64,000 nucleotides of DNA from an uncultured Bacteroidota bacterium (GCA_937924855.1 CALEYQ010000080.1:124001-188000), one strand, 5' to 3'. Counted from the first letter of the stretch, positions 49,691-59,286 are shown. Notes: a model not told the origin generated them from the letters alone. A program made the numbers and translations.

Positions 49691-50724
49691 GGGTTCAAAT
49701 ATATTATTCGTGAGGTTACCGGCAAATGATCCGAATACCCGTTAAGATATTTTAATCCGGCAAAAGTCCGGTAAGGAACTTTTTCCCCGGTTTTTTTTTC
49801 AGTGGTCAGGAGAAAGTCGGACTTAAATGCCCGGCAGGATTTCTTTTCAAGCTCCATTGCAGACCCTTCCTGCAGCCAGGCACCGGAAAATAAAATCATA
49901 TCGAAAAATCCCCATTTCCCATTATAATAGTGGGAACCTTTTCCGGCAAGGTGCAAATCGTAAAACGGGTTATAAAATTCACGCACACCCACCGGATTTG
50001 CAATAGCCAACAGTGTAAGGCCCAGACTGGAATTGGTAGGATAGTCGTTAAAATCACCCATTATAATTATCCGGGCCTGAGGATCTGTCTTTAAAAGTTC
50101 ATCGCAATGTTCACGCATGATCGCGGCGGCATATTTTCTCCGGTATTCGGTTTCGTTTTCGCCTTTCAGGCGGCTTGGCCAGTGAATCACAAACACAAAT
50201 ACAGGCGTAGTATTATTAAAGATAAGGTGGGCAAATAAAATGTCGCGGGTAGGGTGTCTGGGTTTTTCAGGCACGGTGGCGTTAAGGGTTTTCCAGCTCT
50301 TAAGAGAAAATTGTTTTTTAAAATACATCAATCCGGCGTTCATTCCGCGTTGGTCGTTCTCGGTGGTAACCAGAATTCCAAAATCACTTTCCTTTTTTCC
50401 GGAAGCTTTTAACATATCTTTCACAACCGATTCATTTTCCACCTCACAAAATCCGAACAGGCCCGGAGCAACAGGAAAAAGGCTGTCAAAAGCATTCGCC
50501 ATCCGTTTCACTTTATGAAAATATTTCTTTGAGTCCCAGTTCTTTTTGCTTTGAGGCAGGTATTCATTGTCTCCTTTCATGGGGTTATCAATGGTATCAA
50601 AAAAGTTTTCCATGTTATAGAACCCGAGGTCAAAAAAATGAGTTTTGGGTTTAAAAAAGGAAGTGGAAAGAAAAAATACCAGTGAAAGGAAAAAGCCGTA
50701 CGGCAGGGCTTTAATCATTATCAA
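49687..50724 (-). CDS. exported endonuclease/exonuclease/phosphatase-family protein
   Basis: A 345-residue EEP-fold protein with an N-terminal hydrophobic segment (ALPYGFFLSLVFFLSTSFF) that predicts export or anchoring. Catalytic blocks are GFYNMENFFDT, GFCEVENE, MGDFNDYPTNSSLGL and the C-terminal GYSDHLPV with the His. Substrate may be DNA, RNA or a phosphodiester lipid. It follows the large propeller/barrel gene with a 4-base overlap. A second ATG two codons in is an equally good start. Confidence 0.88.
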   Translation of the reverse strand: MIMIKALPYGFFLSLVFFLSTSFFKPKTHFFDLGFYNMENFFDTIDNPMKGDNEYLPQSKKNWDSKKYFHKVKRMANAFDSLFPVAPGLFGFCEVENESVVKDMLKASGKKESDFGILVTTENDQRGMNAGLMYFKKQFSLKSWKTLNATVPEKPRHPTRDILFAHLIFNNTTPVFVFVIHWPSRLKGENETEYRRKYAAAIMREHCDELLKTDPQARIIIMGDFNDYPTNSSLGLTLLAIANPVGVREFYNPFYDLHLAGKGSHYYNGKWGFFDMILFSGAWLQEGSAMELEKKSCRAFKSDFLLTTEKKTGEKVPYRTFAGLKYLNGYSDHLPVTSRIIYLNP

Positions 50725-53700
50725 AAGTCGAGAGAGAGAGAAAGGTAAAATACCCGGTCCTGAACAATTCCGTCATCCACACCCCAGGCCCAGTCGGCTC
50801 TTACAAAATAACCCAGAACCCGGCTTCTAAGTCCAAATCCATAGCCACCTACAATGGGCTCGCGCTGGTTTTTTAAGATCACGAAAACTGGAGGTCCTCC
50901 GATGGTAAGGGTATTGAGGGCATTCTGATCGGAATAAGGATCGGGGCCGTTCCATGCGGTTCCAACATCTCCGAACCCGACAACCTGAAAATTGTGCAGA
51001 AAATCGGATTTAATGGGGCGGTTAAATAAATACCTGAAAATGGGCATCCGCAATTCAGAATTCAGCAAAACAAAACTGTTTCCGTTTCGGATGTTCTGTT
51101 CAAAGCCCCGCATGGGTGTTGCCAGCGTTTGGTACACGTAATTTTCTTTTGTGGAAATCGGAATGGAGGTATTGAATCGCGGAGCCAGCCAGCCATCAAC
51201 CCCACCCATATAGTAAAGTAATTTTTGGTTACCCAGTGCAGTACTTGCAGCCAGGCGATTTGCCCAGATAAATTCCCGGTGAATTTTCTTATAAAAACGG
51301 AAATCACACCCAACTACGGTCATGTCCGTTTCCGCTTTATTAACCTGACTGAAGGTTTCGGCAAACAGTTTAAACCGAAGTCCGTTATAAAGGTTCAATC
51401 CGCGGCGGATGGTATTATCAAAAACATATTCCAGTTTAAAGGCTCCCCAGTATTCATTCAGATTAGGTTTTTGAAGACTCACATTTTCCAAAGCCAGGTA
51501 AACGGTTCTGTCGTAACGGGCAGTAAAGGTTCCCCGTATGGAAGCCACTTCGGAAAACGGATATTTAAGCACATATTTTCCCTGATGGGTGTGGATTTTT
51601 ATCAGAAATGCGCCCTGAACCACATCCAGCAGCGATTGCCGATGAAGGATATATTGTTTATCCCAGCGACGCATACGGTCTTCGTAACTGAGGAAAAACT
51701 CGTTAGAGTTAAGGTTGCTGGGAAGGCGGGCACCTCCGGTAATTTTATAATCTTCAAACAAATCGGTCAATTCAATTTTGAAAAGGGCCGAAAATCCGGG
51801 ATCGATCCAAATGGGCGAAGTACCACCACTGAATTTCTGGTAAATCGGGCTCAGGTAGTTATTGTCGAGCTGGGTAATAACATTATTGGCTGTAAAAAAG
51901 CGGTTATAATTCCGCATCTGACCAAAATCGATATTGGACAGTCCGGTTGAGGAATCTTTTTTAACAGGATTTATTAAGGGGGGTTGTTTTACGCTTTCAA
52001 ACTTTTTCTCTTCTTTTTTCTCGCGCAATTTTTCATTATCAAACGTATAATTATTTATGTTGATAAGGGTAGAATCGCGATTCGGATTAAAATTCTCTTT
52101 ATCGCCTGATTTTACCTTTACGGACACATTCGGTCCGTGCTTATCCCTTTGCGGTTGATTTTTTTTAATCTGATCGGCGAAAGCAGTATTGGTAAGATCA
52201 ATGGGAACCAAAGCAGAAAACGCGGTCCGATCCTCGACAAATATCCGGTAGTAGCCATCGGAAAAAATAATTTGGGCAAATTTTCCCGAGGGGGAATTAA
52301 AATCCTGTGTAATAATATTCCGGCTGTAGTTGGTAATAGCCATTGTTTTGGTAATGTACCGGTAATGTTCTGCGGTATCTACATAAGCCAGGGCACTGTC
52401 GAAGGTGGCAACAAAGCGATTGCGCACTCCGTTTTCATCGGCCAGGAAACAAATAGCGGTTGAGTCGTATTCAAAAGGTTCCGTTTCGTTGATGTAGGGT
52501 GTTGAAGTAACCCTTTTCAAAACGAGGCTTTTTTGAGCATAATTATAAATAAAGAGGTCTTTATAAAAAGAAACATTCCCCTTGGGGGTCATTTTCGGCC
52601 TAAGGGTATCACTGATACGGTTCGAAGAAAAAATAATCTTTTTTCCACCCTTCATCCAACGGGGGTTAAGGTCGTCGTAAACGTCGTTGGTAATTTGCTC
52701 AATGGCTCCGCCGGCTATACTGAAAACATAAATATCTGATTGTCCTTTGTTGATGGCAGATAAAACAATTTTTCTCCCATCGGGAGAATAGGAAAGATCC
52801 AGGATCTTTTCAAAATTGACCATTTTGATGGCGTCCTTTTTTCCCGAGCTCAGCGTATAATACGTCATGAGGAGTTCGCCTTTGTATTCGGTGATAATGG
52901 CCAAAATTTCTCCTGTGGGATGCCAGGCCAGCAGGGGAAAAGAATAATCATTAATCCGGTCTACTTTCTTCTCGCGCTTTAATATTCGTTTGTGCTTTTT
53001 GGTTTCGGAGTTATAAATAAACACTTTATACTGTCCCATTTCATTGGTAACATAGGCCACTTTTTTTCCATCGGGAGAAACCTTTGCCTGGGAATAAACC
53101 CGGGATTGCTTAGGCTTGGTAAGGATTGGGGTTCCATTGGGAAGTTTCCTGTCGGCATCGTTTTTTCCGTACCGTGTTTTATAATAATCATTCCAGTCCT
53201 GAGCTACATTTTTAACACTTACACCCAGCACAAAAAGGAAGGCATTCTCCACATTCCTGCTCAGTTTGGTCATGTAAAGGATGTTGGATATTACATTTTC
53301 GCCATAAGTAGCTGCCACAAATCCCCAGAGGCTATGACCGGCAGCATGAGCATCGGCACCGGTAAGGTGGTTGAACCGTGAGAATTTCCCACTCAGGATT
53401 CCGTCTTTAACCCGGTTTTCAACTTCAATATCATAGGGATTTGAGATGTAGGAGACAAGGCCTTCGGTATACCAGTCAGGAAGTGTAAGGAAGGTTGAAT
53501 TTTTAACCATTTCCTTTACATTTCCGCCATACATCATCTGATTAATGAGAACCTGTGCCGCGCCGGCACGAATCTGGGTTTCGAGGTGTTTATGGTCGCC
53601 ATCGAAATAAACGGCTACTTTACTACCGACAATCCTTGTAACTCCACCTACATTATATTGTTCATCGGTGATCAGTCCGAGATTACTTTGCTTATACTCG

Positions 53701-53990
53701 CTTTGTTTGTTATAAACCATGAACTCGATTCGGGAATCGAGGGAAAAATCCAGAAGTTTTTCGATTTCAGGAATGTGTTTCCGGGCGGAAGTGGCAACAT
53801 ACTCCCCTATTTCCCTGCCTCCTTTGTAGAAATAAACATCGTATTTCTCGAACCGGTACCAGGTCCAGTAATGAGGAAGACCAAACTGCACACGGTTTTT
53901 CCCAAAGTCCATCTGCGACCCATAGTAGAACTGGGCAAATCCGCCGGTTGAAAAGAGAAAAAGGAGTGCAAAAAGATGCCTTGCCAACAT
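50721..53990 (-). CDS. very large exported protein: peptidase-MA-like, beta-propeller and outer-membrane barrel
   Basis: A 1089-residue protein with a signal peptide ending GGFAQ. Residues about 30-260 resemble peptidase-MA/gluzincin domains (WYTEGLVSYIS retained), but the HExxH motif is absent, with AGAAQVLINQ in its place. A TolB/PD40 beta-propeller spans about 290-620 (for example AKVSPDGKKVAYVTN; LSYSPDGRKIVLSA; DDLNPRWMKGGKKIIFSSN). A charged linker near 630-700 is followed by a BamA-like outer-membrane barrel to the end, finishing in SLSLDF with the terminal Phe used for Bam insertion. Role unknown. Heads a four-gene operon. ATG 53990 is chosen for its clean signal peptide. Confidence 0.82.
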   Translation of the reverse strand: MLARHLFALLFLFSTGGFAQFYYGSQMDFGKNRVQFGLPHYWTWYRFEKYDVYFYKGGREIGEYVATSARKHIPEIEKLLDFSLDSRIEFMVYNKQSEYKQSNLGLITDEQYNVGGVTRIVGSKVAVYFDGDHKHLETQIRAGAAQVLINQMMYGGNVKEMVKNSTFLTLPDWYTEGLVSYISNPYDIEVENRVKDGILSGKFSRFNHLTGADAHAAGHSLWGFVAATYGENVISNILYMTKLSRNVENAFLFVLGVSVKNVAQDWNDYYKTRYGKNDADRKLPNGTPILTKPKQSRVYSQAKVSPDGKKVAYVTNEMGQYKVFIYNSETKKHKRILKREKKVDRINDYSFPLLAWHPTGEILAIITEYKGELLMTYYTLSSGKKDAIKMVNFEKILDLSYSPDGRKIVLSAINKGQSDIYVFSIAGGAIEQITNDVYDDLNPRWMKGGKKIIFSSNRISDTLRPKMTPKGNVSFYKDLFIYNYAQKSLVLKRVTSTPYINETEPFEYDSTAICFLADENGVRNRFVATFDSALAYVDTAEHYRYITKTMAITNYSRNIITQDFNSPSGKFAQIIFSDGYYRIFVEDRTAFSALVPIDLTNTAFADQIKKNQPQRDKHGPNVSVKVKSGDKENFNPNRDSTLININNYTFDNEKLREKKEEKKFESVKQPPLINPVKKDSSTGLSNIDFGQMRNYNRFFTANNVITQLDNNYLSPIYQKFSGGTSPIWIDPGFSALFKIELTDLFEDYKITGGARLPSNLNSNEFFLSYEDRMRRWDKQYILHRQSLLDVVQGAFLIKIHTHQGKYVLKYPFSEVASIRGTFTARYDRTVYLALENVSLQKPNLNEYWGAFKLEYVFDNTIRRGLNLYNGLRFKLFAETFSQVNKAETDMTVVGCDFRFYKKIHREFIWANRLAASTALGNQKLLYYMGGVDGWLAPRFNTSIPISTKENYVYQTLATPMRGFEQNIRNGNSFVLLNSELRMPIFRYLFNRPIKSDFLHNFQVVGFGDVGTAWNGPDPYSDQNALNTLTIGGPPVFVILKNQREPIVGGYGFGLRSRVLGYFVRADWAWGVDDGIVQDRVFYLSLSLDF

Positions 53991-54025
53991 GTTGCTAATA
54001 TACCAAAAATCCATGTAGGGTTTTC

Positions 54026-54033
54026 TATCTTTG
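54026..54033 (+). promoter_or_regulatory. -7 element upstream of the MBL-fold hydrolase gene
   Basis: TATCTTTG, an exact TAnnTTTG match, 26 bases before the ATG at 54060. It lies in the 69-base divergent gap with the propeller/barrel gene. I see no clear -33 element. Confidence 0.55.
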
Positions 54034-54059
54034 GGTTCTTAATAAAACGATAAACCGGG

Positions 54060-54695
54060 ATGAAAATTGTAGGATTTACCTTTAACCCCTTCCAGGAGAA
54101 CACCTGGCTGGCCATTGACCCCTCGGGCGACTGTGCCATTATTGATCCGGGCTGTTACGACCGGGAAGAACAATCGCTTTTGGAAGGGTATATCAGTGAA
54201 AACAGCCTTAAACCTGTGCTACTTTTGAATACCCATTGTCATATCGACCATGTTTTTGGGAACCGTTTTATTTACGACAGGTACGGGCTTAAGCCTCAAA
54301 TCCATCGACTGGAAATTCCTGTTTTAGAGAGTGTTGAAACGGTGGGAAAGCTCTATGGTGTAAACGTCGAAAAATCACCTGAACCGGCAGGATTTCTGGA
54401 AGAGGGGGATGTAGTTACCCTTGGAAAAGAGGAGTTGGAGGTAATTTTTACGCCCGGCCATTCCCCCGGCAGCATTTGTTTCCTGTATCGAAAGGATAAG
54501 GTGGGGATTGGAGGGGATGTGTTGTTTTACGGCTCAATAGGCAGAACAGATTTGCCCGGGGGCGACCATCAGACTCTGCTTCGAAGCATCCGGGAAAAGC
54601 TGTTTCCTCTTGGCGATGCCTGGAGGATTTTGCCCGGACACGGTCCGGAAACCACCATAGGATTTGAAAAGCTGCACAACCCCTTTCTTACCTGA
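54060..54695 (+). CDS. MBL-fold metallohydrolase (glyoxalase II-like)
   Basis: A 211-residue metallo-beta-lactamase-fold hydrolase. The metal motif is LLNTHCHIDHVFGN (about 56-69), with further ligands in FTPGHSPGSICF, GGDVLFYGSIGRTDLPG and LPGHGPETTIG. Length and motif order match the short hydroxyacylglutathione-hydrolase-like group, which hydrolyses thioesters. Its end overlaps the facing kmo stop by eight bases. Confidence 0.9.
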   Translation: MKIVGFTFNPFQENTWLAIDPSGDCAIIDPGCYDREEQSLLEGYISENSLKPVLLLNTHCHIDHVFGNRFIYDRYGLKPQIHRLEIPVLESVETVGKLYGVNVEKSPEPAGFLEEGDVVTLGKEELEVIFTPGHSPGSICFLYRKDKVGIGGDVLFYGSIGRTDLPGGDHQTLLRSIREKLFPLGDAWRILPGHGPETTIGFEKLHNPFLT

Positions 54696-56040
54696 GGCCG
54701 CTGAGGATTTCCAGCATTTTCTTCTCGACGATATCCGAATCCCACTTTTTCTCGATATCTGGAATCTGCATTACCTCCTGCATAATGCCCTCCTGTATTT
54801 TTCCCCGTTTGAGCGCATCGCTGTAACGAATATCGGGTTGAAAAGTAACCATGCTATAGAGGGGAATCCAAAGTTCGGGGTGGCGTTCGGAAAACCGGGC
54901 TTCGATTTTTTTCTGGAGTAAAAACCGTGCGTCGGCAGTCTTATCACGCATCTCAATGAAGTTTCCAATGGCCAGTTCAGCAATAGCATCGGCATCGGGC
55001 TTTCGGAGGGTTTCATAGGTTCTGAAAATCTCCGGGATATCATTTCCAAATTTATCAAACAGGGAGTCCAGCACAAAGCAATCTTCAAAGCCGCAATTCA
55101 TCCCCTGTCCGAAAAAGGGAACTATGGCATGCGCCGCATCCCCAATAAGAGCCAGTTTATCTTCAAAAACCCAGGGACTGCATTTAACGGTTACCAGTGA
55201 GGATGTGGGGTTATTAAAATAATCACTTTCAAGTTCCGGCATTAAATCACAGGCATCGGGAAAAGTTGTTTTGAAAAAATTCTTCATTTTTTCAGGTGTA
55301 TCAAGGCCGGCAAAAGAATCTTTTCCTTCAAACGGAAAAAAAAGTGTGCAGGTAAAGGACTTATCCAGATTGGGCAGGGCAATAAGCATAAATTTTCCTC
55401 TGGGCCAGATATGAAGACCGTCATGAGCCATGGCAAAATTGCCGTCTTTTGCCGGGGGAATGGTAAGTTCTTTATATCCGTGTTCCAGGTAAAACTGCTG
55501 GTATTGAAAACGGTCGTTGGAAAGTTGCATGGAAAGACGGGCGGCAGAGAAGGCACCGTCGGCCCCAAAAAAAATATCGGCGTTTACTTCCCGTGATGTT
55601 CCTGAAATTTCATTTTGGAAAAGGGCTTTGTCTGCTTTTAAATCAACATGCGTACAGCGTTCGTGAAAAAAGATTTGTGCCCCAAACTTTTCAGTCAGGT
55701 CCATCAAAAGACAATTTAATCCACCCCTCGAAACCGAATAAATGGCTTGATTATCCTTTCCATAAGGTTGAAATCCCAGAGATCCGGTAACAGGGTGCAG
55801 ATACCGGCCCTTCATGGGAATGGCAACCTTCCTCACTTCCTCATCAATCCCTACGGCTTTCAGGCCTCTCCAGCCGCGGTCGCTCAGGGCCAGGTTAATA
55901 GATTTTCCGGCAGAAATTCTGTTCTTTCTGAGATCAGGTCTGCGTTCAAAAATGCTGACATTAAAGCCCCGCTTTATCAGGTAAATAGCCAACAGGGAAC
56001 CCACCAGCCCGGCACCAATAATTACAACGTTCTTTTTCAT
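54688..56040 (-). CDS. kmo: kynurenine 3-monooxygenase
   Basis: A 450-residue flavin monooxygenase converting kynurenine to 3-hydroxykynurenine in tryptophan breakdown and de novo NAD synthesis. The FAD loop IIGAGLVGSLLAIYL (about 6-20) is followed by FERRPDLRKN and SAGKSINLALSDRGWRGLKAVG, which is specific to KMO. LIGDAAHAIVPFFGQGMNCGFEDC is the second FAD block. Hydrophobic residues at the end are fewer than in the mitochondrial enzyme. No other kynurenine-pathway gene is in the window. TACTTTAG at 56053-56046 lies five bases before the ATG. Confidence 0.92.
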   Translation of the reverse strand: MKKNVVIIGAGLVGSLLAIYLIKRGFNVSIFERRPDLRKNRISAGKSINLALSDRGWRGLKAVGIDEEVRKVAIPMKGRYLHPVTGSLGFQPYGKDNQAIYSVSRGGLNCLLMDLTEKFGAQIFFHERCTHVDLKADKALFQNEISGTSREVNADIFFGADGAFSAARLSMQLSNDRFQYQQFYLEHGYKELTIPPAKDGNFAMAHDGLHIWPRGKFMLIALPNLDKSFTCTLFFPFEGKDSFAGLDTPEKMKNFFKTTFPDACDLMPELESDYFNNPTSSLVTVKCSPWVFEDKLALIGDAAHAIVPFFGQGMNCGFEDCFVLDSLFDKFGNDIPEIFRTYETLRKPDADAIAELAIGNFIEMRDKTADARFLLQKKIEARFSERHPELWIPLYSMVTFQPDIRYSDALKRGKIQEGIMQEVMQIPDIEKKWDSDIVEKKMLEILSGLR

Positions 56041-56045
56041 AGCTT

Positions 56046-56053
56046 CTAAAGTA
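56046..56053 (-). promoter_or_regulatory. probable -7 element of the kmo promoter
   Basis: TACTTTAG on the minus strand deviates from TAnnTTTG by one base and lies five bases before the kmo ATG at 56040, again pointing to a near-leaderless mRNA. Confidence 0.45.
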
Positions 56054-56180
56054 TGCGAATATCAGAAAAATGCCCATGAGGTTCTCCAAAAACCCCAAAA
56101 ACTGACAGAAATCACGGTTGAAACCAGAAAATGCAAAACAATGTTAAAAAGTAGAGGACGGTTTTCAGGGCTAAAAATGA

Positions 56181-56188
56181 TAAATTTC
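56181..56188 (+). promoter_or_regulatory. probable -7 element of the SprT-like gene
   Basis: TAAATTTC deviates by one base from TAnnTTTG and lies four bases before the ATG at 56193. Confidence 0.45.
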
Positions 56189-56192
56189 GGGC

Positions 56193-56834
56193 ATGACGGC
56201 ACCTGCATCCCGGGAATCAAGAAACCTGAAGGTTCTTGAGAAATATCTGCCAGAGGGAACTGCGCCTTTGATAGTTTCCTGGATTGAAGCTTTCCGTTTC
56301 AAGCTTAAAATAACCCGGTCACGAAGTTCGGTGTACGGGAATTACTGTCCGCCGGCAGGAAAAAAAACACATCAGATTACGGTCAATCATGACCTGAATC
56401 CCTTTGCCTTTTTGATAACGCTGGTGCATGAAATAGCCCATCTGGCCAACTGGAATAAGCATGGAAACAGCGTAGCGCCCCATGGAAAGGAATGGAAAGA
56501 AATTTTCAGGGCTCTGATGCAAAATTTTTTAAACCGGGATATTTTTCCGGAGGAAATAGAGCGGAATCTGGTTCGATACATGAAAAATCCGGCTGCCTCA
56601 GGGTGCACCGATATCGCGCTGCACAGGGCTTTAAGCAATTTCGATAAAAACCTGTCAGGAGTTCCGGTAGAAGCCTTGAAAAACGGGGCCCGGTTTTATT
56701 ACAGCAAAGGGAGGGAATTTGAAAAAATTGCCCAGCGCCGCACGCGCATTTTATGCCGCGAAGTTAATTCGGGCCGGGAATATCTCTTTTATGCCCTTAC
56801 CCGGGTCGAAATCAGCACTGAATCAGGGTTTTAA
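56193..56834 (+). CDS. SprT-like zinc metalloprotease-domain protein
   Basis: A 213-residue SprT-like protein. The zinc motif is LVHEIAHLANW (HExxH at about residue 75), followed by HGKEWKEIFRAL (about 95-105) with the third His. A C-terminal part contains conserved Arg/Cys residues (RTRILCREVNSGREYLF) but not a clear zinc ribbon. The eukaryotic relatives degrade DNA-protein crosslinks; bacterial roles are unproved. The stop lies in a small hairpin (56824-56847). Confidence 0.85.
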   Translation: MTAPASRESRNLKVLEKYLPEGTAPLIVSWIEAFRFKLKITRSRSSVYGNYCPPAGKKTHQITVNHDLNPFAFLITLVHEIAHLANWNKHGNSVAPHGKEWKEIFRALMQNFLNRDIFPEEIERNLVRYMKNPAASGCTDIALHRALSNFDKNLSGVPVEALKNGARFYYSKGREFEKIAQRRTRILCREVNSGREYLFYALTRVEISTESGF

Positions 56835-56847
56835 ATTATTAACCCTG
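56824..56847 (+). other. inverted repeat spanning the SprT-like stop codon
   Basis: CAGGGTT (56824-56830) and AACCCTG (56841-56847) can pair around a 10-base AT-rich loop that includes the TAA stop at 56832. No T run follows, so it is not a standard terminator; it could protect the mRNA end or be chance. Confidence 0.4.
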
Positions 56848-56898
56848 TCTCAGGCATTCGGTCATATTTTATATTTTAGCAAACGAAAAAAGGAACGT

Positions 56899-58191
56899 AT
56901 GTCATTAACTGCCCCCACTAAACAAACGGAGATGATTGTATCGGAAATTGCGGAGAACATTATTGGTTCCGAAATCCTGAAACTTGCTGCTGAGATAAAC
57001 GAGAAGCTGAAGAAGGGAGAAAAAGTATTCAATTTCACCGTGGGTGATTTCAATGCCAACTTATTCCCTATTCCGGAGGCCTTAAAAAAAGAAATTATCA
57101 GGGCTTATGAAAACAATGAAACCAATTATCCTCCTGCGGATGGTGTTGCCGAATTACGGGAAACGGTAAGTGGTTTTATGAAAGATTCGTTGGGATTGGA
57201 TTATCCCGCCAGCCAGGTACTGATTGCCGGTGGAGCAAGACCAATTATATATGGTATTTTCAGAACCCTGGTTGATCGTGGTGAAAAAGTACTGTTTCCC
57301 ATTCCCAGCTGGAACAACAATCACTATTCCTATTTGCTGGAAGCAGATGCCATTGCCATAGAAACCAAGGCTGAAAACCGTTTTATGCCTTCGGCTCGCG
57401 ATATTGCGCCCCACATCGAGGACATAAGCCTTCTTGCCCTTTGTTCGCCATTGAATCCAAGCGGTACTGTTTTTTCCAAAAAAGATCTTGAAGAAATCTG
57501 CGATCTGGTATTGGATGAAAACCGTCGGAGAAAGGACACGGGCAGGAAACCGGTTTATGTAATGTATGATCAGATTTACTGGGCCTTGACGCTGAAGGAT
57601 ACCGTACATTACAACCCGGTTCAATTGCGGCCCGAAATGAAGGATTATACAGTTTTTGTAGACGGCATTTCCAAATCCCTTGCCGCAACCGGCGTAAGGG
57701 TTGGGTGGACCATGGGTCCGAAAAAGGTAATTGACAAAATGAAATCCATCATCGGCCATGTGGGTGCCTGGGCACCACGGCCCGAACAAGTGGCAACCGC
57801 AAAGTATCTTAAAGACACTGCAGCTTATAAGGCATTTATCGATGAAATCCGTGGCAAAATCACCCGGCGTCTGGACGCTTTCCACAAGGGATTTCAGGAC
57901 TTACGCACAGAGGGATTTGCGGTTAACAGCATTCCGCCCCAGGCGGCTATTTACCTTACTGTACAGTTTTCTCTGGTAGGAAAGAAAACCCCGGAGGGAA
58001 AAACCCTGAGTTCGGTCAGAGAAGTTACTGCGTACATTTTGAACGAGGCTAAAGTTGCCCTTGTCCCCTTCTACGCCTTTGGCACTTCGGATGAAAGCGA
58101 TTGGTACCGCCTGAGTATCGGCACTTCGCGTGAGGAAGAGATTCCGGAAGTTTTGCAGAATATAAAGAATGCCTTGAAGAAGCTTTCCTGA
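56899..58191 (+). CDS. PLP-dependent class I/II aminotransferase
   Basis: A 430-residue fold-type I aminotransferase. LCSPLNPSGTVFSKKDLEEI (about 179) and the Schiff-base lysine in FVDGISKSLAATGVRVGW (about 261) define the family, with the C-terminal Arg in WYRLSIGTSREEE. Substrate not determined; aspartate or an aromatic amino acid is likely for this group. ATG 56899 is preferred because the longer frame overlaps the SprT-like gene and adds unrelated sequence. Four bases before the next gene. Confidence 0.9.
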   Translation: MSLTAPTKQTEMIVSEIAENIIGSEILKLAAEINEKLKKGEKVFNFTVGDFNANLFPIPEALKKEIIRAYENNETNYPPADGVAELRETVSGFMKDSLGLDYPASQVLIAGGARPIIYGIFRTLVDRGEKVLFPIPSWNNNHYSYLLEADAIAIETKAENRFMPSARDIAPHIEDISLLALCSPLNPSGTVFSKKDLEEICDLVLDENRRRKDTGRKPVYVMYDQIYWALTLKDTVHYNPVQLRPEMKDYTVFVDGISKSLAATGVRVGWTMGPKKVIDKMKSIIGHVGAWAPRPEQVATAKYLKDTAAYKAFIDEIRGKITRRLDAFHKGFQDLRTEGFAVNSIPPQAAIYLTVQFSLVGKKTPEGKTLSSVREVTAYILNEAKVALVPFYAFGTSDESDWYRLSIGTSREEEIPEVLQNIKNALKKLS

Positions 58192-58194
58192 TCC

Positions 58195-59286
58195 ATGGCT
58201 AAAAACAACTATTGTGTTATTATGGCAGGAGGAGTGGGTAGCCGTTTCTGGCCTATGAGTCGTACGGCTCATCCAAAGCAATTTTTGGATGTATTGGGAA
58301 CCGGCCGGACCCTCATTCAGCAAACTTACGATCGTTTTACCGGGATCATTCCAAAGGGAAACATTTATGTAATTACCCATGCCGGTTATCTGGATCTGGT
58401 AAAAGAGCAATTACCGGAATTACCCGAAGCCAATATCTTACTTGAACCGGCCAGAAAAAATACAGCGCCCTGCGTGGCGTATGCCTGCTATAAAATATCC
58501 AAAATAAATCCCGAGGCGATTACCGTAGTTGCTCCTTCCGATCATCTCATCCGGAAAACCGACACCTTTCATAAGGCTATTAAATCCTGCCTCTCGAAAG
58601 CCCGTGAAGAGGACTGCCTGATTACGCTCGGAATAAAACCTACCCGACCTGATACAGGCTATGGATATATTCAATTCCGGGAAAGTGATGCTCCTGAAAA
58701 AGACAAGCGGATAAAGAAGGTGAAAACTTTTACTGAAAAGCCCAACCAGGAAATGGCAGAATTTTTTCTGAAAAGCGGCGATTTTCTCTGGAACGCGGGC
58801 ATATTTGTGTGGAGTGTGAAAAGCTTAAAAAATGCTTTTGAAAAACACATGCCGGAAATGCACGGGATTTTTCTTTCCGGGATGGACAAGTATAATACTC
58901 CCGGCGAAAAAGAATTTCTTACCCTTGCCTACAACGGATGTAAAAACATTTCCATCGATTACGCTATTCTGGAAAAGGCTCCGAATGTATATGTTCGTTC
59001 TAGTTTAATCGGGTGGAGTGATCTGGGAACCTGGGGTTCGTTGTATGAGCAAATCAAAAAGGATGGCCATCAGAATGGTATAGTCGGGAAAAATGTCATG
59101 ATGTACGATAGTAAAAACTGCATCGTGAATGTAAGTCATGAAAAACTGGTGGTGATTGAGGGGCTGGATGACTACATCGTGGTGGAAAACGACAATATCA
59201 TTTTAATCTGCAAAAAGCAGGATGAGCAGCAAATCAGGAATTTTGTAAATGATGTGAAGGTTACGAAGGGCGAAAAATTTATCTGA
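58195..59286 (+). CDS. mannose-1-phosphate guanylyltransferase
   Basis: A 363-residue nucleotidyltransferase making GDP-mannose from mannose-1-phosphate and GTP. The signature is VIMAGGVGSRFWPMSRTAHPKQF (about 8-30), with VVAPSDHLI (about 116) and FTEKPNQEMAEFF (about 178). It is the monofunctional short form, without the isomerase domain of ManC. GDP-mannose feeds LPS or exopolysaccharide, consistent with the other glycan genes here. It overlaps the facing gene by eight bases. Confidence 0.93.
   Translation: MAKNNYCVIMAGGVGSRFWPMSRTAHPKQFLDVLGTGRTLIQQTYDRFTGIIPKGNIYVITHAGYLDLVKEQLPELPEANILLEPARKNTAPCVAYACYKISKINPEAITVVAPSDHLIRKTDTFHKAIKSCLSKAREEDCLITLGIKPTRPDTGYGYIQFRESDAPEKDKRIKKVKTFTEKPNQEMAEFFLKSGDFLWNAGIFVWSVKSLKNAFEKHMPEMHGIFLSGMDKYNTPGEKEFLTLAYNGCKNISIDYAILEKAPNVYVRSSLIGWSDLGTWGSLYEQIKKDGHQNGIVGKNVMMYDSKNCIVNVSHEKLVVIEGLDDYIVVENDNIILICKKQDEQQIRNFVNDVKVTKGEKFI

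Noticed and set aside
51225..51950. Open frame of 241 codons opposite the propeller/barrel gene
   Set aside because: Shadow of the barrel strands; no signal peptide or motif.
56719..56899. Longer aminotransferase starting at 56719
   Set aside because: The extra 60 residues overlap the SprT-like gene in another frame and do not resemble aminotransferases.
57154..57885. Open frame of 243 codons opposite the aminotransferase
   Set aside because: Antisense shadow of a conserved enzyme; no domain, no promoter, and low-complexity residues.
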